Source: Gaeumannomyces sp. JS-464 (taxonomy: Eukaryota > Ascomycota > Sordariomycetes > Magnaporthales > Magnaporthaceae). From it: a stretch of 64,000 nt of DNA. Positions 36,101 through 48,057 of this stretch are shown piece by piece. The DNA lies in the NCBI GenBank assembly GCA_002197995.1, contig NGZR01000006.1:2097001-2161000 (forward strand). The letters run 5' to 3'. The first letter of the stretch is position 1; each line of letters begins with the position of its first letter. The notes beneath the pieces were generated by a model that had not been told where the DNA came from, did not search any database, and saw only the letters and a program-made list of their open reading frames with translations. Both the position numbers and the translations under genes were made by a program.

Positions 36101-38150
36101 CGAGGCGGAGTTGCAGGAGGAAGGGGCCATAGAGAAGCTCCTGGCCAGCGGGACTAGCATCGACAAGCCCACGTTGGAAAGGCTGTTCGAGCATCTCGTC
36201 GGACTCCTGCAGCAGTTCGGCGACAAGGACGAGGAGCGGCTCCGATACCCGATCGGTCTTCTCGTCCGTCTCCGCGTGCTCGACCCCAAACAGTTCGACT
36301 ACTTGATGGCGAGGTGGATCCGGACGCAGAGCAGACGACCTAACAGGTTGAACCCTCTGCTAGTGTATCCGCCTATGGTCAGCCTTGGGTGCCTGAGCTT
36401 GTCTCTAGTCTTGTCAACCCTTTATGGCGAAATGCTCTCAGTTTCGGGCCGCCCCAAGACCCCCGCCCAACCCGCACCCCCTATCAACCCCCCAGCCGGG
36501 TCTACTGTCAATCAGGAGATCCTGCAGCTGGTCCTTCGACCCCTTGCGGAAAGATCCCACGTACAGATGTCGACAGACGAACGCTATCGATTCCACACCT
36601 TACAGAGGTCCGCTGTCAGGACAAACCCCAACGAACTGTTGACGCTCATCCGCATGGCTGCCACCGAATACGTCACCTCTTCAACTAGCGACAAGGCCAG
36701 CTTACCCCTCGCCAGCGACAAGCTCCGTCTCGCCCTGCGATCCGCGCTGATGGAGCTGGTTTTGACCGATTTCAACACCGTGGCGCGCGTTCTGGCTGCC
36801 AAGCACACCGATGCGGGCGTTTCCCGGATAGTGGAGAGGGACATGGAGGTGATCTTGGTGCCGGGAATCGAGGAGGACCGGAGACTGTCGTTCGATCAAG
36901 TGCTAGAGCTCTGCAATGAGCTCACGCTGCCCTTTTGCCAGCTCAAACTCATGGCGAGCCTAGCATCAGAGGGAGTGGCGGCCGGCGCAGCAGGCGCGGG
37001 GGATCCAGCCCAGCGGCTGCAGTCGCAGCTAGAGCTTTTCGCGCGCGCGATGGATAAGGCGATAGACGCGCGAAACATCACGTGGACTGGGATGCTGAGT
37101 TGCCTGAACCCTGAGATCACACAGCACCTGAGGCACAGGGCGCAGGCCCGGTTCCTAGACCTCCTTCCGTCACCCGGCAGGCTGTCGCGCCAGTCGGATG
37201 TCGACATGGCCGACAGCGTCCAGATGGCTGAGAGCTTGGTCTCGGTGGTCGACATTATCATCCGGGGCGGTTCCGTGGGCAAGTCGCCGCCGCTCGCCTC
37301 GTCCATGGTCGACAAGCTGACGGACATGTGGGAGATATTGGCGACGACTGCTCGGGGTCGTGGGGCCGAGCTGGAGGCTGACTTGAGCGAGGACGACGAT
37401 GAGGCTGCCGCGGCGATAGCGACGTGCAACGCCATCCGGAGGCACTGGCTCCCTCACCTCCTGACATTTATGACGCTGCACACGGCGACTCTCGATCCGT
37501 CCAAGGCCAGTGTCGATGTGCGGGCCAGGGCCATCATAGTGCTCTCGGGGATCGCGATCGAGCTTGGTAACGGGGAAGGACCCGGGTACGACGGTGCCCA
37601 CCCGAAACCACCACCGCCGTCCCCTGCGGTGGCCGCGGACCACCACCCGACGCCCGCAACGGAAGCGCCGGTCCCGCTGTCGCAACGCGTGCTCGATCTG
37701 GCGCTGGTACTGGTGGACAACCTGCCCGAGGACGTCCGTGCCAGCGTGGCGCGGGCGCTGCAGGAGCACACATCGGACGCGCGCCTGAGATACCTGACCA
37801 GCTGGACGGTAGACCCGGCAGACAGGCACTTCCTGGTCCCGGTTGCCGTTGCCACCGGGGCGGGTAGTAGCCAGCAACAGCAGCAACAGCAGGCGATGAC
37901 GCCTACAACAACGACGCCGACAACGCCGACACCGCTCTCGGCCGGTCCAGATGGCCAGCAGCAACAGCAGCAGCAGCAGCAGGCCCAGGCTCAGCAGCAA
38001 CCGCCACCACCACAGCAGCTGCCGTCTCAGTTCAAGGGAAGACCGTTCGCACCTAGGAGGTGGGAGCTCTTGAACGAGCCGACGCCGAACATTGGCGAGA
38101 ATGACAGCAGCCTGAGCTTGTCGCTGTTCCGGGCTTTCAAGCTGCAGTAA
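33150..38150 (+). CDS. MED12: Mediator complex subunit 12 (Srb8), kinase module
   Basis: Med12 links Cdk8–cyclin C to Med13 in the Mediator kinase module and helps activate Cdk8. Exon 1 (33150–34429) starts MTSRPPLGVPPRQPQRSLSG and carries the conserved Med12 block (PPRVTLTDTKREVWLKDLAN, LRRLSRTIPHGIRGR, VPTERAVWLAKCVGANEIRA). After an intron (34430–34515) comes LARHLSFAELLDKDHYSEWL and a long helical region. The end is a Gln-rich stretch and RRWELLNEPTPNIGENDSSL, a typical fungal Med12 C-terminus. The total is about 1640 residues, normal for the family. Near 34814 and 34840 the frame slips twice by one base (family text ESFVCP...WLK is split), so a literal translation stops at 34837. I see no GT–AG intron that fits the phases and take these as indel errors. 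The last exon is then open from 34818 to 38150. Confidence 0.88.
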
Positions 38151-41021
38151 ATGACCGCACGACACTACCATCACTAGCAGATATAAATATCTGAGCATTT
38201 ATAGCATTCACGGCACTTTTACCAAGTCTTGCTTGTCATCATCATCATACCTGCTTCTCTTTTTTTCTCTTTTTTTTCCCCCCTTGATTATTGTTATTCA
38301 TCATCCCTGCGCGTGTGGCAGGGTGGCGGCATTCATTCATTGCGCAGCGTTGATACACCCATGGGTTTATTACTTAGTTTGGTTTCTTTTGGGCAAAGCG
38401 CAAACTTGGTTGTTTACACTTGTTTTTCGGAGACGATATTCTCGTCCATGGAAAGACGTCTTGATCATATTTTTGTTTTCCCCACCTTCTGGTTTCTTAA
38501 CGTTGCATGCCGCTGACGGTTGGGAAATACGGGCGATAGAAGAGAAAATCAGAGGGCTTTGTAAACATGCCGCACGGCTTTGTCCTTCCTGATGAAAATT
38601 TCTTATTATTTTTCCTTGCCTCCCTGTCTTTTCTTTTCCTTTTGCTCCTCAGCCTAACTCATCTTTGTTTTCTGTGTATTCTCGTGGTATCGTTATTCTT
38701 TGTTCACGGCTAAAGTTTTCTCCGGTCATTGGAATTCTGTACACTTTGCAAAGACGGGGATACATATAGCTTTGTTATTTTTTTTTACCCGCGGTCGGTC
38801 GACGGAGGAGTCGGCCGGCTAGGCAACGTCTTTTTTGACTTGCGGGAAATATATACGAAATTCTAGCCACTTTTCCGTTCGTGACTAGGTATTTTTCTCA
38901 ATGTGAATTGTGCTCGTAAAAGGTCCCTTCACTTACTGACTGCCCACTGTATGTAATTGCATTCGTGCCATCCGATTATCTAATGGTCTCTTATGCGTGC
39001 GTGCATGACCTGTCAAATAGACTCGGGCCTAGAACGTGGCTCTCTAGGCGTTGACGTGATTGGGTAAGGAATGGAGGGGACTCTGTCCAACTCGCAGAGG
39101 ATGGTAACGGCAACACCAAATCTATCTGTCGCCTTGCAAGCGAACAGGCGAGGCCGGGTCGTGCCGAGAACCCCATTAGGACGACGCGGGTTAGTTGAGC
39201 TTATCAACCCAGACACACATGGCCGCACATAAATAGATCACTCCGTGGGCCAGGCCGGACGTATCGTGCAGCCACCTCGTGCAGTGCAGTGGGTGCTCGT
39301 CCAGCTTGAGTGAGGCTGAGGCACAATGCTACATGGCCAAGCGAACCTCTCAGCCGCCCGCCCCATGTTGTTGTGAGATGTGTGTGTTTTGAGGCTGCGC
39401 CGCAAAAAAAAAAAAATAAGATAAAAAATTGCTCCAGATGTCCCTCCACTGGGAGGATCCGCGCGGAGTCGGATCTGGTAGTGCTCACGGGTGCCTGCCA
39501 TTTTGGAGGAATGCTGACAATTTGAGGATCTGTGCGGAAATTCCTGCGTGACCTGGGTAGGTCGAGTCTATGCACTATAGTGAGCGACTTCTTATTGTCT
39601 CTGCCTGAATTGGGGCCTCGCGGATCGAGTCGCGTTTGCCGGTGCCGCTGCCAGATGCGCGCCGCAGCCCGAGGGCGCGAGGCGGTGCAGGGAATGAAAC
39701 AGGGGGGTTCGCAACCTCCATTTCCAAGCATGCACGCATGTCGGGTGTCTCTTGCGGGAGGACAGGGAGAGATGGTGGTCAGCAAAGGCGAGGCTTGTGT
39801 GTGTCGCGTCCAACGTTGGCGCGGGTTCACAATGGAGCGATGGAACGGCGAGTGTTGGCGATTGTTGGCAATGGAAAGTAGACGGACCAACTGCACGCTG
39901 CCAAATGCATACGACAGCGATCGGGCTTTCTCGCCACGACATGGGCAGTGGATAAAGGTCTAACGTCGCGAGAGACGCCAGCTGGCTTGGTTGGCCGGGA
40001 TGAGGGGTTGATGTTTCTTGGAGGCAACCAACAAGCACGGCTCGCTCCACAGGCACTGGGATCCATTTTTGGCGGGGCCTGTGTCCCGTTGGCGGCTGGC
40101 GGTTGGCCACTGCGCTGTCTGGCTGGCGCAAGATGTGGCTGGGCGGCTGAGGTTGCATGCTTCATGCCTGAGAGGACAGGCGCTTTCGGTTAGACATGCT
40201 GCTGCGACCCAGCCTCTAGGTGCCTCTCCCTGCTGTTCCGGGGCGGGCAGGCGGGTCCCACTCGACCCAAGACATGCGCATGATCGATCGCGGTGCCTTG
40301 CCTGGTCTCGCTTGGCCGCTGCAGCAGAGGATGGAGGGATGGAGGCTCATGCCTGACAGTGGGTTTTAGAGAGGAGGGCTACCGGGCAGGTCACTTTCTA
40401 GTCATGTCCCTAGGGCTGAAGAGTCGAAGTCAACTCGAGTGGCTGGTCAAACGGGCAGCGCCAGCAGGTGGGGAATTTCAAGTGACGGGAGCCGACGGAC
40501 CCGCAATCTGCCCGTGCTGCTCCCCCAAAAAATGGCTGGCAGCCGCCTGCCCATCAAGACTGTGCTCCCGCGGCGCCCACTCGTGTCCCCACATCAGTGA
40601 TCACTCCAGTTCGAGACAGCCCAGACCGAACCCCCAATTCACCGTCCGAATTGCAGCACAGAGCACAGCAATTTCGCCCCCAGCAGACCAGGCAAGCCAG
40701 CCTGGCCGCCCTCACCACCTCGTCCGACGCGCGCCCCCTCGAAAAATCACATCCATCAATCATCCCCGTCCAGATCAATCCGCCGCGACGCCTCCCATGC
40801 TGGCCCACGCAAGTCGGGGCACCAGACTCGGCCCGCGCTCCTGCGCCTAACGCTCACTTTCCCGCATCGCACCGCGCCCTGGAAGCCCGACCGGCGGCAG
40901 TCTGCACGTCGTTTGGGTCCCCTGCCCGCCCGCCTTTGCATCGATATCCTCTCGCTGGATTGATTCCCGTCTCCTCAATCGTCCGATCCACCCACTCGAC
41001 AGTCCAAGACACGGAACCACC
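38151..41021. other. Intergenic region between Med12 and the zinc-finger gene
   Basis: T-rich DNA to about 38.9 kb is the likely 3' region of Med12. From 39.0 to 40.4 kb there are overlapping frames on both strands without motifs. From about 40.55 kb the DNA is C-rich and is the likely leader of the next gene. Confidence 0.45.
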
Positions 41022-42461
41022 ATGAACAGGCCGTCTCTCCTGGCTGGCGTCGCCGCCGCCCGGCTCGCCGCCGCCGCCGACCTGACGCCCTCGGCCCTCC
41101 TCAAGCGCTCCGAACCGGCCGCCCTCTCCCCCGGCGCAATCGCCGGCGCGGTCATCGGCAGCGTCATTGGCGCCAGCATCATCGCCCTATGCGTTTGGCC
41201 ATTTATCGCGCGCGCTAGGAGAAGGGCTCGTGGTGAGCAGCCATTCAACCCCGAGGCTGAGATTGAGGCCGCCCAGGCGTCCGGCGGCGCCTCGTCATCG
41301 TCTCCCGGTCCCACGACCACCGGCAGCAAGCGACTGTCGGTCGACGACTTCGGCTCCGCCCCCACGCGCGATGGCAGCAGGCAACACCAGCCGTCGCTCA
41401 GCAAGGAGTATGGCTCCCCGGGGAGCGAGTTCGGCCCGCCCACGGCCCTCGGCCCTGGCGGTTACGGCTATCAGAACCAGTTCGTGGCGCCCGCCGGCGG
41501 ACCAAATGGCCAGTTCCACCAGGGCGCCTTTGTGCAGCAGCCGGGGCTGATGCACCAGTCCACCATGGACACGATGGGCACGAGCGCCACGGCCGTGCCG
41601 GGCACCACGCCCCCCGACACGCCGCTCCAGGGCAAGGCCTACCACCGCCGCCAGTCGTCCTCCAAGTCGTCTATCACCAAGGTCTTCCAGTCGGCGACGT
41701 CCATGTTTCGTAGGACCAGTACGAGATCGATACCGAGCCACCATTCCCCCCAGCCGCCTCAGGATGCTGTATTCATGCCGCCCCAACACATGCCGCCTTA
41801 CATCTCCCATATCGACAACATGCCCCCGGCCACGGGTGCTGCCGCCTCGTACTACTCGGGCGCTCCCATGTCACCGGCAACCTCTGCGTGGTCGACGCCA
41901 CCGCCCGTGAACAACATGTACATGCCGGGCGTGCTCCACGCCGGAGGGCAACCGCACGTCTCGGCGGGATACCATCCCCCGGATATAGTACAGCAGGACA
42001 TGGCGCAGCAGTTTCAACAATTTCACATGCTGCCGCAACAGCAGCAACTGGTACCGCCGCCACATCAGGATATCTCGCCTATGAGTCCAGCATCCCAGAC
42101 AATGTCACCTTTGATCAAGGACGAGGTGATGTCGGAGGACGAGGATGGGACCGCCGCGCTTGCATCAGCACCAGTTATTGCGCCGGGTCAGAGCTTGGCG
42201 GCGTCGCCTTCCTCTGGCGGACACTCCAGGACACCGTCTCAGGGGCTGAATTTCCCCAGGTCGGAGCAGGCTCGCGTGGGTATGAGCCCTACGAGGGCCG
42301 GGCCCGGAACGGTCAACCCGATCGACATAATGGCGCCCACCAACGACTCGGAGCGGTACTGGATGGTGCAGAACGAGCTCGTCAAACCGGAGCAGACGAC
42401 ACCACCGCCACACACAGCCTTATGAGAGTTTCCCAGGCCAGCAGGAGCAGCCGTCACAACC

Positions 42462-42512
<51 letters not shown>

Positions 42513-43652
42513 GCTCCCACCGGTCGCCCCTGAATCCACTGAAGGCTTCGTATCCACAGTGACTGCGCAGGGCGGCGATGCTGCCGATGAGACGGACGCC
42601 GCTTTGTTCGAGAACTTCTGCCACCTGGACGCCAACGCTAAGGAGGAGTGGACGATAGAAGCATATCAGGACGACCAACAGAGGCAGAAGAGGCAGGAAC
42701 AACTTGCGCAACAACAGCAATTACAGCAGCAGCTTGCAGAACAACAATTACTTCAGCAACAGCTGCTACAAGCCCAGCAGCTGCAGCAATACCAGCAGCA
42801 AGCCCAACACCTCCTACCAACCCAGGGGCCAGCACAGCAGCCGGTTTATTATGGCCAGGGGCAAATGCCGTTTGGCTTTCAACAAGGCAACTCGCAACTG
42901 GGCAGCCTGCAACCGGGGTACCAGCCCCAGGCGCCCATATTCATCAAAGCCGACCCAGATCCTAACTACGCCCAGCAACCCTTCACACCTTTTGACCTCT
43001 CGGACAATTCTACCCCCCATCAGCCTGCCTCTCTTCGGGGCCATCAAATATGAACACGCCCAACACGCTGCTCACCGAGCCGGGTTCCAGCTACGCTCCT
43101 ACCACCCCGTCTAGCAACGGCCTTAGCCCAGCTCAGGCTTCAGGTGAGTCACTCCCTGCGCATCTAGATTTACTGTCTACCTCTGCTTTGTTTTAGGTCG
43201 GATATGCTGAGAGGAGATACTGACGTGCTTTGATTTCAACAATTCCCAGACGTGTCACCGCAGAAGACGTACCCGTGTCCCAAGTGTGACAAGGTCTTTA
43301 CGCAACAACATTGAAGTAAGTGCCTTCTCGCCCTACGTCTTGTTTTGAACCCTTTTCGGCTGATACGAGGGGTTCGTTTCCTACGTGAAGTCACCATGAT
43401 CGGTATCATACAAGGAAGTATGTGTGCACATACGAAGGCTGTGATGGCAGCTTCGGCACTACGACCCACCTGAGACGCCACATCAACGACAGGCATAAGA
43501 AGGAGCGCAAATTCCACTGCACCGTCGAAGGCTGCCAGTGGTCCAGAACCGGTGGATTGTCATTCCCGCGCAAGGATAACTGGAAACGACATATGGTCAA
43601 AAAGCACCCTGGCCAGCCGCACGACGAACCTATTGAGGCTCCCGTCTCATGA
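41022..43652 (+). CDS. C2H2 zinc-finger protein with N-terminal signal and transmembrane anchor
   Basis: The N-terminus looks like a signal peptide (residues 1–19), a Kex2-like LLKR, and a transmembrane helix at about 37–62 (SPGAIAGAVIGSVIGASIIA) stopped by RARRRARG. Then comes a long disordered Pro/Ser/Gln-rich region with an acidic patch (MSEDEDG) and a polyglutamine tract, and at the end three zinc-finger units: YPCPKCDKVF, CTYEGCDGSFGTTTHLRRH, and CTVEGC...DNWKRHMVKKH. The frame slips at about 42412 and about 43037, and the text stays open and biased through both. An intron is at 43144–43250, and a second ends at 43414 with a further slip near 43312. There is no non-coding gap or new promoter-like region between the anchor and the fingers, so I read one gene, probably a membrane-tethered transcription factor released by proteolysis. 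Two genes remain possible. The last fingers are in a clean exon ending at 43652. Confidence 0.7.
42463..42513 (+). repeat. CAG/CAA repeat encoding polyglutamine
   Basis: Thirteen CAG units followed by CAA/CAG codons, coding for 17 consecutive Gln within the zinc-finger gene. Copy number is likely variable between strains. Confidence 0.9.
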
Positions 43653-44790
43653 TGAGACCGTTTCGACGCTTTGCGGCCCCGACCTTTCGACGCCCTCGCA
43701 CTGTGAACGCCTAAAATGGAGGGGGCTGTGTGAGGGAGAACAAGAGAAGCTACATGAAGGGGAAAGGGGAGAGCGGATGGGTCGGGCCATGCCAGGATTT
43801 CTGAACAACAGCTGAGGTGCCGGAGCTTGTTGCTCGCAGGGGATCATCCCTCTAGGTCTTGGTTCTCATGACCTCGGTCCTCGCCCATTCACACCAACAG
43901 ATCGCATCCTGCCTAGCCTCGGGCTGCAGGCTACCTAATCGGTGTTGTGGGCATCGCTGTATCATGTCTTGCCTTGGACATGGATACAGAGTGGCGGTTT
44001 CGGCGACGGGCGCCAGTCGCTCCGGCCAGTGCGATTAGCCGCGTTATTGATGGGTACATACCTATAGACAAGGCACAGTACCGTCCCGTTACTTCTGTTT
44101 GAAGGGAACTCTGACGAAGAAAAAAAATAATTACCATCAGCGGGAAAGAACGACTCGGGAGTATCGGTCAGCGTTTTGTCTTGCTGCCTTGGATTTGATT
44201 GGTTTCTTTCTTTGTTCACTCGGAAAACTCCCCGACAGCGGGCTATCAGATACATGTACACAAGTGGCATTGGCGTTGTACCGTCTATTACTATATACAT
44301 ATTTGTATTTATTGCGCTTCGGGGGCTGGCGGCTCGCGGCTGCGACCGCCACACTCATGCCGGCCAGGGCATATGCCATCAAGGGATCATGCCCAACAAG
44401 GTAATACCAGATTCAGCGTTTGCCTGATGGCTGGCAAGAGCCAATGTGGTGTCTATGTGACCTCGGGTATTCGCTATTGCTCGGCCTTTGACTGGTGATG
44501 TCGGCGCACCAGCCGTGTCCCCGTGCCGACATACTTCTGAGGCGGGTATCTAGTTACTTTTGTAGGTAGAGAACGTCGCCTTGGCCCGTCGTGTGCGGCC
44601 GCCGATGGGCTTTCTAGGTCGGCAGTCTGTATATTATACAGTCTCCTTTCAACCATGGTGACGGGAGGTGGTGCTCTCGAGACGCGAATGTTCGGGAAAC
44701 TTCGTTCCGTCTTGGAGCAACAACAGTGACTCGACCGCGGGGACTATTCCCTCAAAAGAGGAAGAGAGAAAAACAGACTTGTTCTCTCTC
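43653..44790. other. Intergenic region between convergent genes
   Basis: This is the shared 3' space of the zinc-finger gene (+) and RRP40 (-). I see only short frames and no RNA gene. Confidence 0.5.
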
Positions 44791-45633
44791 TCAGCTCATC
44801 TCCTTGATCAGCCTCTTGACGAGCCTCCTCTGCGCGGCCACGTCGAGCCCGCCCTCGTCCACCTCGGCCAGGGCGCGGCCGACGAGGACCAGGGTCGGCA
44901 GGCTGTCGCTGGCGACCCAGACGCGGCCGTTGCGGCCCACGGCCGTCTCGAACGCCAGGCCCTCGTCGGCCAGTGCGTCCAGCACGACCAGCCCCGCGTC
45001 GCGCTCGGCGCGCGGCATCAGCAGCCTGCGCGCGAAGCCCAGGCTGACGCTGAAGACGGTCCCTATCGTCGTCGTTGCGCCCGTCGCTGCTGCTGGTGCC
45101 GAGGTTGAGGCGTTGTTATTATTGTTGCTGTTGGCTTGTGGCGGCGCAGCGGGCGAGGCCGGGCCGGGCAGCGGGCCCAGGCCGTCCGCTTTCCCCGTGG
45201 CCTGCGACACGCACTCGAGCTCCGGGTCCATGTGCCTGCTCGCCATGGCGACGCGGGCGTAGACGAGCGAGCCCGGCGCCAGGACGGGCCGCGTCTTGCG
45301 AGTGGCGCCCTCGAAGGCGAGCACGGGCAGCAGCGCGTTGGGCGTGTGCGGCGCCAGCGACACAAAGTGGTAGTCGGCCGACGAGTGGTGCACCTGCCCC
45401 ACGACCAGGTCGCCCGCCGCCGGCACGTAGCGCCCGCCGTTGTACTCGACCCAGACGGCCGTCTTCTTGGCGTCGGCCACGACCTGGCCCGCGACCGTCG
45501 GCACGATGGAGGATGGCGGGATGTGTCGGAGCCCCGGGCCCAGGCGCAGGGCGCGCTTTGGGTGCGTTGGGATCTGGGAGGGCGGCAGGGCCTCGCCGGG
45601 GAGGACGAAGGGGCGGGTGGTTGTCTCGGCCAT
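44791..45633 (-). CDS. RRP40: Exosome complex cap subunit Rrp40
   Basis: A single exon encodes 280 residues. Rrp40 is one of three S1/KH cap subunits of the RNA exosome, which processes 5.8S rRNA and degrades RNA 3' to 5' in nucleus and cytoplasm. The start MAETTTRPFVLPGEALPPSQ is the family N-terminus. An S1-like domain follows (RYVPAAGDLVVGQVHHSSAD, SLVYARVAMASRHMDPELEC) and then a KH domain with NGRVWVASDSLPTLVLVGRA. A Ser/Ala/Asn-rich insertion (NSNNNNNAST...) separates the two domains and is not typical of yeast. The start at 45633 is preferred to upstream non-ATG or leader extensions because it begins the conserved text. It is divergent from SSZ1, 466 bases apart. Confidence 0.92.
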   Translation of the reverse strand: MAETTTRPFVLPGEALPPSQIPTHPKRALRLGPGLRHIPPSSIVPTVAGQVVADAKKTAVWVEYNGGRYVPAAGDLVVGQVHHSSADYHFVSLAPHTPNALLPVLAFEGATRKTRPVLAPGSLVYARVAMASRHMDPELECVSQATGKADGLGPLPGPASPAAPPQANSNNNNNASTSAPAAATGATTTIGTVFSVSLGFARRLLMPRAERDAGLVVLDALADEGLAFETAVGRNGRVWVASDSLPTLVLVGRALAEVDEGGLDVAAQRRLVKRLIKEMS

Positions 45634-46099
45634 GGCTGTTGCTTCGGCGGTTTGGTGTTTCGAGGGGGAACTGTCTGCCTTGGCCAGTGCGGCCTTGCGT
45701 GCGCAGCTTCGTCTGGCAACCCGGAGAGGCAAGAAAAGGAAAAGAAAAGGAAACACAGGTCGCGGGTTGATGGCCCAAAGAAAATCAGATCAATAAAATC
45801 TATCCGTCGTCGACACTCCTTGCAGCTCAAGGTGGGGTCTTTGGCACACCTGACAGGGGTCCGGCCTGCTGGCAGTCTGTGCTCAAAAATTTTGGGGTCT
45901 GCCTCGAAATTTTTGAGAAATCGACGGGGCCTTGCGATCGACCAAAAAAAAAAGCCCCGCCACGAGCACATCTCCCCGATATTTTTCCCAAGCCAGCTTC
46001 TTGGTCTCGACACCGAAACAGCGGCAGTTCAGGCCCAAGATACAATACACTGGGCACACCCGCAGCCCCTCCATCCCCAGACACACGCCCTCCCTCGAA
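45634..46099. promoter_or_regulatory. Bidirectional RRP40–SSZ1 promoter with an A/T inverted repeat
   Basis: 466 bases separate the two start codons. A perfect 11-base inverted repeat, CTCAAAAATTT (45882–45892) and AAATTTTTGAG (45907–45917), has a 14-base spacer. Each arm holds an AAAAATTT core like the yeast rRNA-processing element (RRPE, bound by Stb3). That this element acts here is inference. Both genes belong to ribosome and translation functions, so shared control would make sense. Confidence 0.5.
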
Positions 46100-48057
46100 A
46101 TGAGCGAAAACGGAGCTGCCAAGGCCACTGCGCCTGGCGACAGGGTTGCTATTGGCATCACCATCGGCAACTCCAACAGCTCCATTGCCTTCACCGTCGA
46201 CGACAAGGCCGAGGTTATTGCGAACGAGGATGGAGGTGAGTGGCGCTGCCGGCGTGGAGACCTGATCTGGTGCTTCCCTGACATACTGTCGAAGACTGTC
46301 GAGTGACTGAGACTGACCGACCCGACGTTTGCTTCGGCTACCCCCTTGCTTTGCAGATCGCCAGATCCCCACGATACTATCCTACGTCGACGGCGATGAG
46401 TACTACGGCCTGCAGGCAAAGAACTTCCTGATCCGCAACCCCACAAACACTATCGCCTACTTCCGCGACTTTCTCGGCCAAGAGTGCGTTTTGTGCCCGC
46501 CCCAGCCCGCATGCCGCCCAGGAGATATGCTCAACATCAAATACTCTTGCTAACGCAAACCACCCCAGGTTCAAGTCGATCGACCCCACCCACTGCCACG
46601 CCGCCGCCCACCCCGAGGACAAGAGCGGGACTGTCTCGTTCACCGTGAAGGACAAGGTGGCCGAGGAGGGCGAGGAGGTTGAGCCATCGACGCTGGCAGT
46701 GTCCGAGGTCGCTACTCGCTACATCAGGCGACTCGTGGGCTCGGCGTCCGAGTACCTGGGCAAGACGGTCACATCAGCCGTGGTCACGGTGCCTACCAAC
46801 TTTAACGAAAACCAGCGAGAAGCCCTGATTGCCGCCGCCAACGCTGCCGGGATCGAGGTTCTGCAGCTCATCTCGGAGCCGACCGCCGCCGTGCTGGCCT
46901 ATGATGCCCGCCCCGAGGCCCAAGTGTCGGACAAGATCGTCGTCGTGGCGGACCTGGGCGGCACGCGCTCCGACGTGGCCGTGCTGGCGTCGCGCGGCGG
47001 CATGTACACCATCCTAGCCACGGCCCACGACTACGAGTTCGCCGGTGCGGCCCTCGACAAGGTCCTCATGGACCACTTCGCTAAGGAGTTCATGAAGCGT
47101 CACGCCGGCGTCGACCCCCGCTCCAACGCCAGGTCACTTGCCAAGCTGCGTCTCGAGTCCGAGGGCACCAAGAAGGCCCTGAGCCTGGGCACCAACGCCT
47201 CCTTCAGCGTCGAGTCGCTGGCCGAGGGCTTCGACTTTGCCTCCACCATCAACCGCCTGCGCTACGAGATGATCGGCAGGCCCGTGTTCGAGGGCATCAC
47301 CAGGCTAATCGAGGGCGCCGTGAGCAAGGCCGGGCTCGACGTGCTCGACGTCGACGAGGTCATCCTGTCGGGCGGCACCGCCCACACCCCCCGCATCGCC
47401 GCCAACCTGGCCGGCATCTTCCCCGAGAGCACCAACATCCTGGCCCCGAGCACGACGCCCAGCGCCATCAACCCGAGCGAGCTGCAGGCGCGCGGCGCCG
47501 CCCTGCAGGCCAGCCTGATCCAGGAGTACGACGCCGAAGACATCGACCAGAGCACGCACCCAGCCGTGACCACGGTCAAGCACATCACCAACGCCATCGG
47601 CGTCGTGACGCTGGGCGAGTCGGGAGAGGAGGAGGGCTTCACGCCCGTCGTCAACCCCGAGACGGCCGTGCCCGCCCGCCGAACCGTCCGCATCGCTGCG
47701 CCCAAGGACGGCGGCGACGTCATTGTGCGCGTTGTCGAGAGCAACACCCACATCAAGGTCACCAAGCCCGAGCCCAAGCCCCAGGCCGAGAAGAAGCCCA
47801 ACGGCGTTCAGGTCGAGGATGCGAAGGAAAGCGGGGACGAGGACTCGGATGACGACTCGGACGAGGAGTCGGAAGAGGAAGAAGAGGAGAAGCGCGAGAA
47901 GGTCTGGAAGACGGGCGACGCCCTGGCCGAGGCCGCCATCCGGGGTGTCAAGAAGGGAGGTCAGATCGAGGTGACGATCAATGTCATGGCTGACCTCGGC
48001 GTCACCGTCGCCGCAAGGGAAGTCGGCGCTAAGGGCGGCGTCAGGGGGACGTTGTAA
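46100..48057 (+). CDS. SSZ1: Hsp70-like ribosome-associated chaperone Ssz1
   Basis: Exons 46100–46235, 46357–46483 and 46569–48057 give 583 residues with all phases matching. Ssz1 is the atypical Hsp70 of the ribosome-associated complex (with Zuo1), which stimulates Ssb at the tunnel exit. The nucleotide-binding domain is clear: GITIGNSNSSIAF, IPTILSYVDGDEYYG, VVTVPTNFNENQREALIAAA, VLQLISEPTAAVLAYD, VADLGGTRSDVAV, VILSGGTAHTPRIAANLAGI. The second phosphate motif has GGTRSDV where classical Hsp70s have GGGTFDVS, as expected for Ssz1-type proteins. The C-terminal part is short and carries an acidic stretch (DEDSDDDSDEESEEEEEE) before a GQIEVTINVMADLGV-like end. It lacks the usual long substrate lid. 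The sequence has no frame breaks. Confidence 0.93.

Noticed and set aside
45634..45756. Longer RRP40 N-terminus from an upstream in-frame non-ATG codon
   Set aside because: The extension is Leu/Arg-rich without conservation, and the family N-terminus begins at the ATG at 45633.
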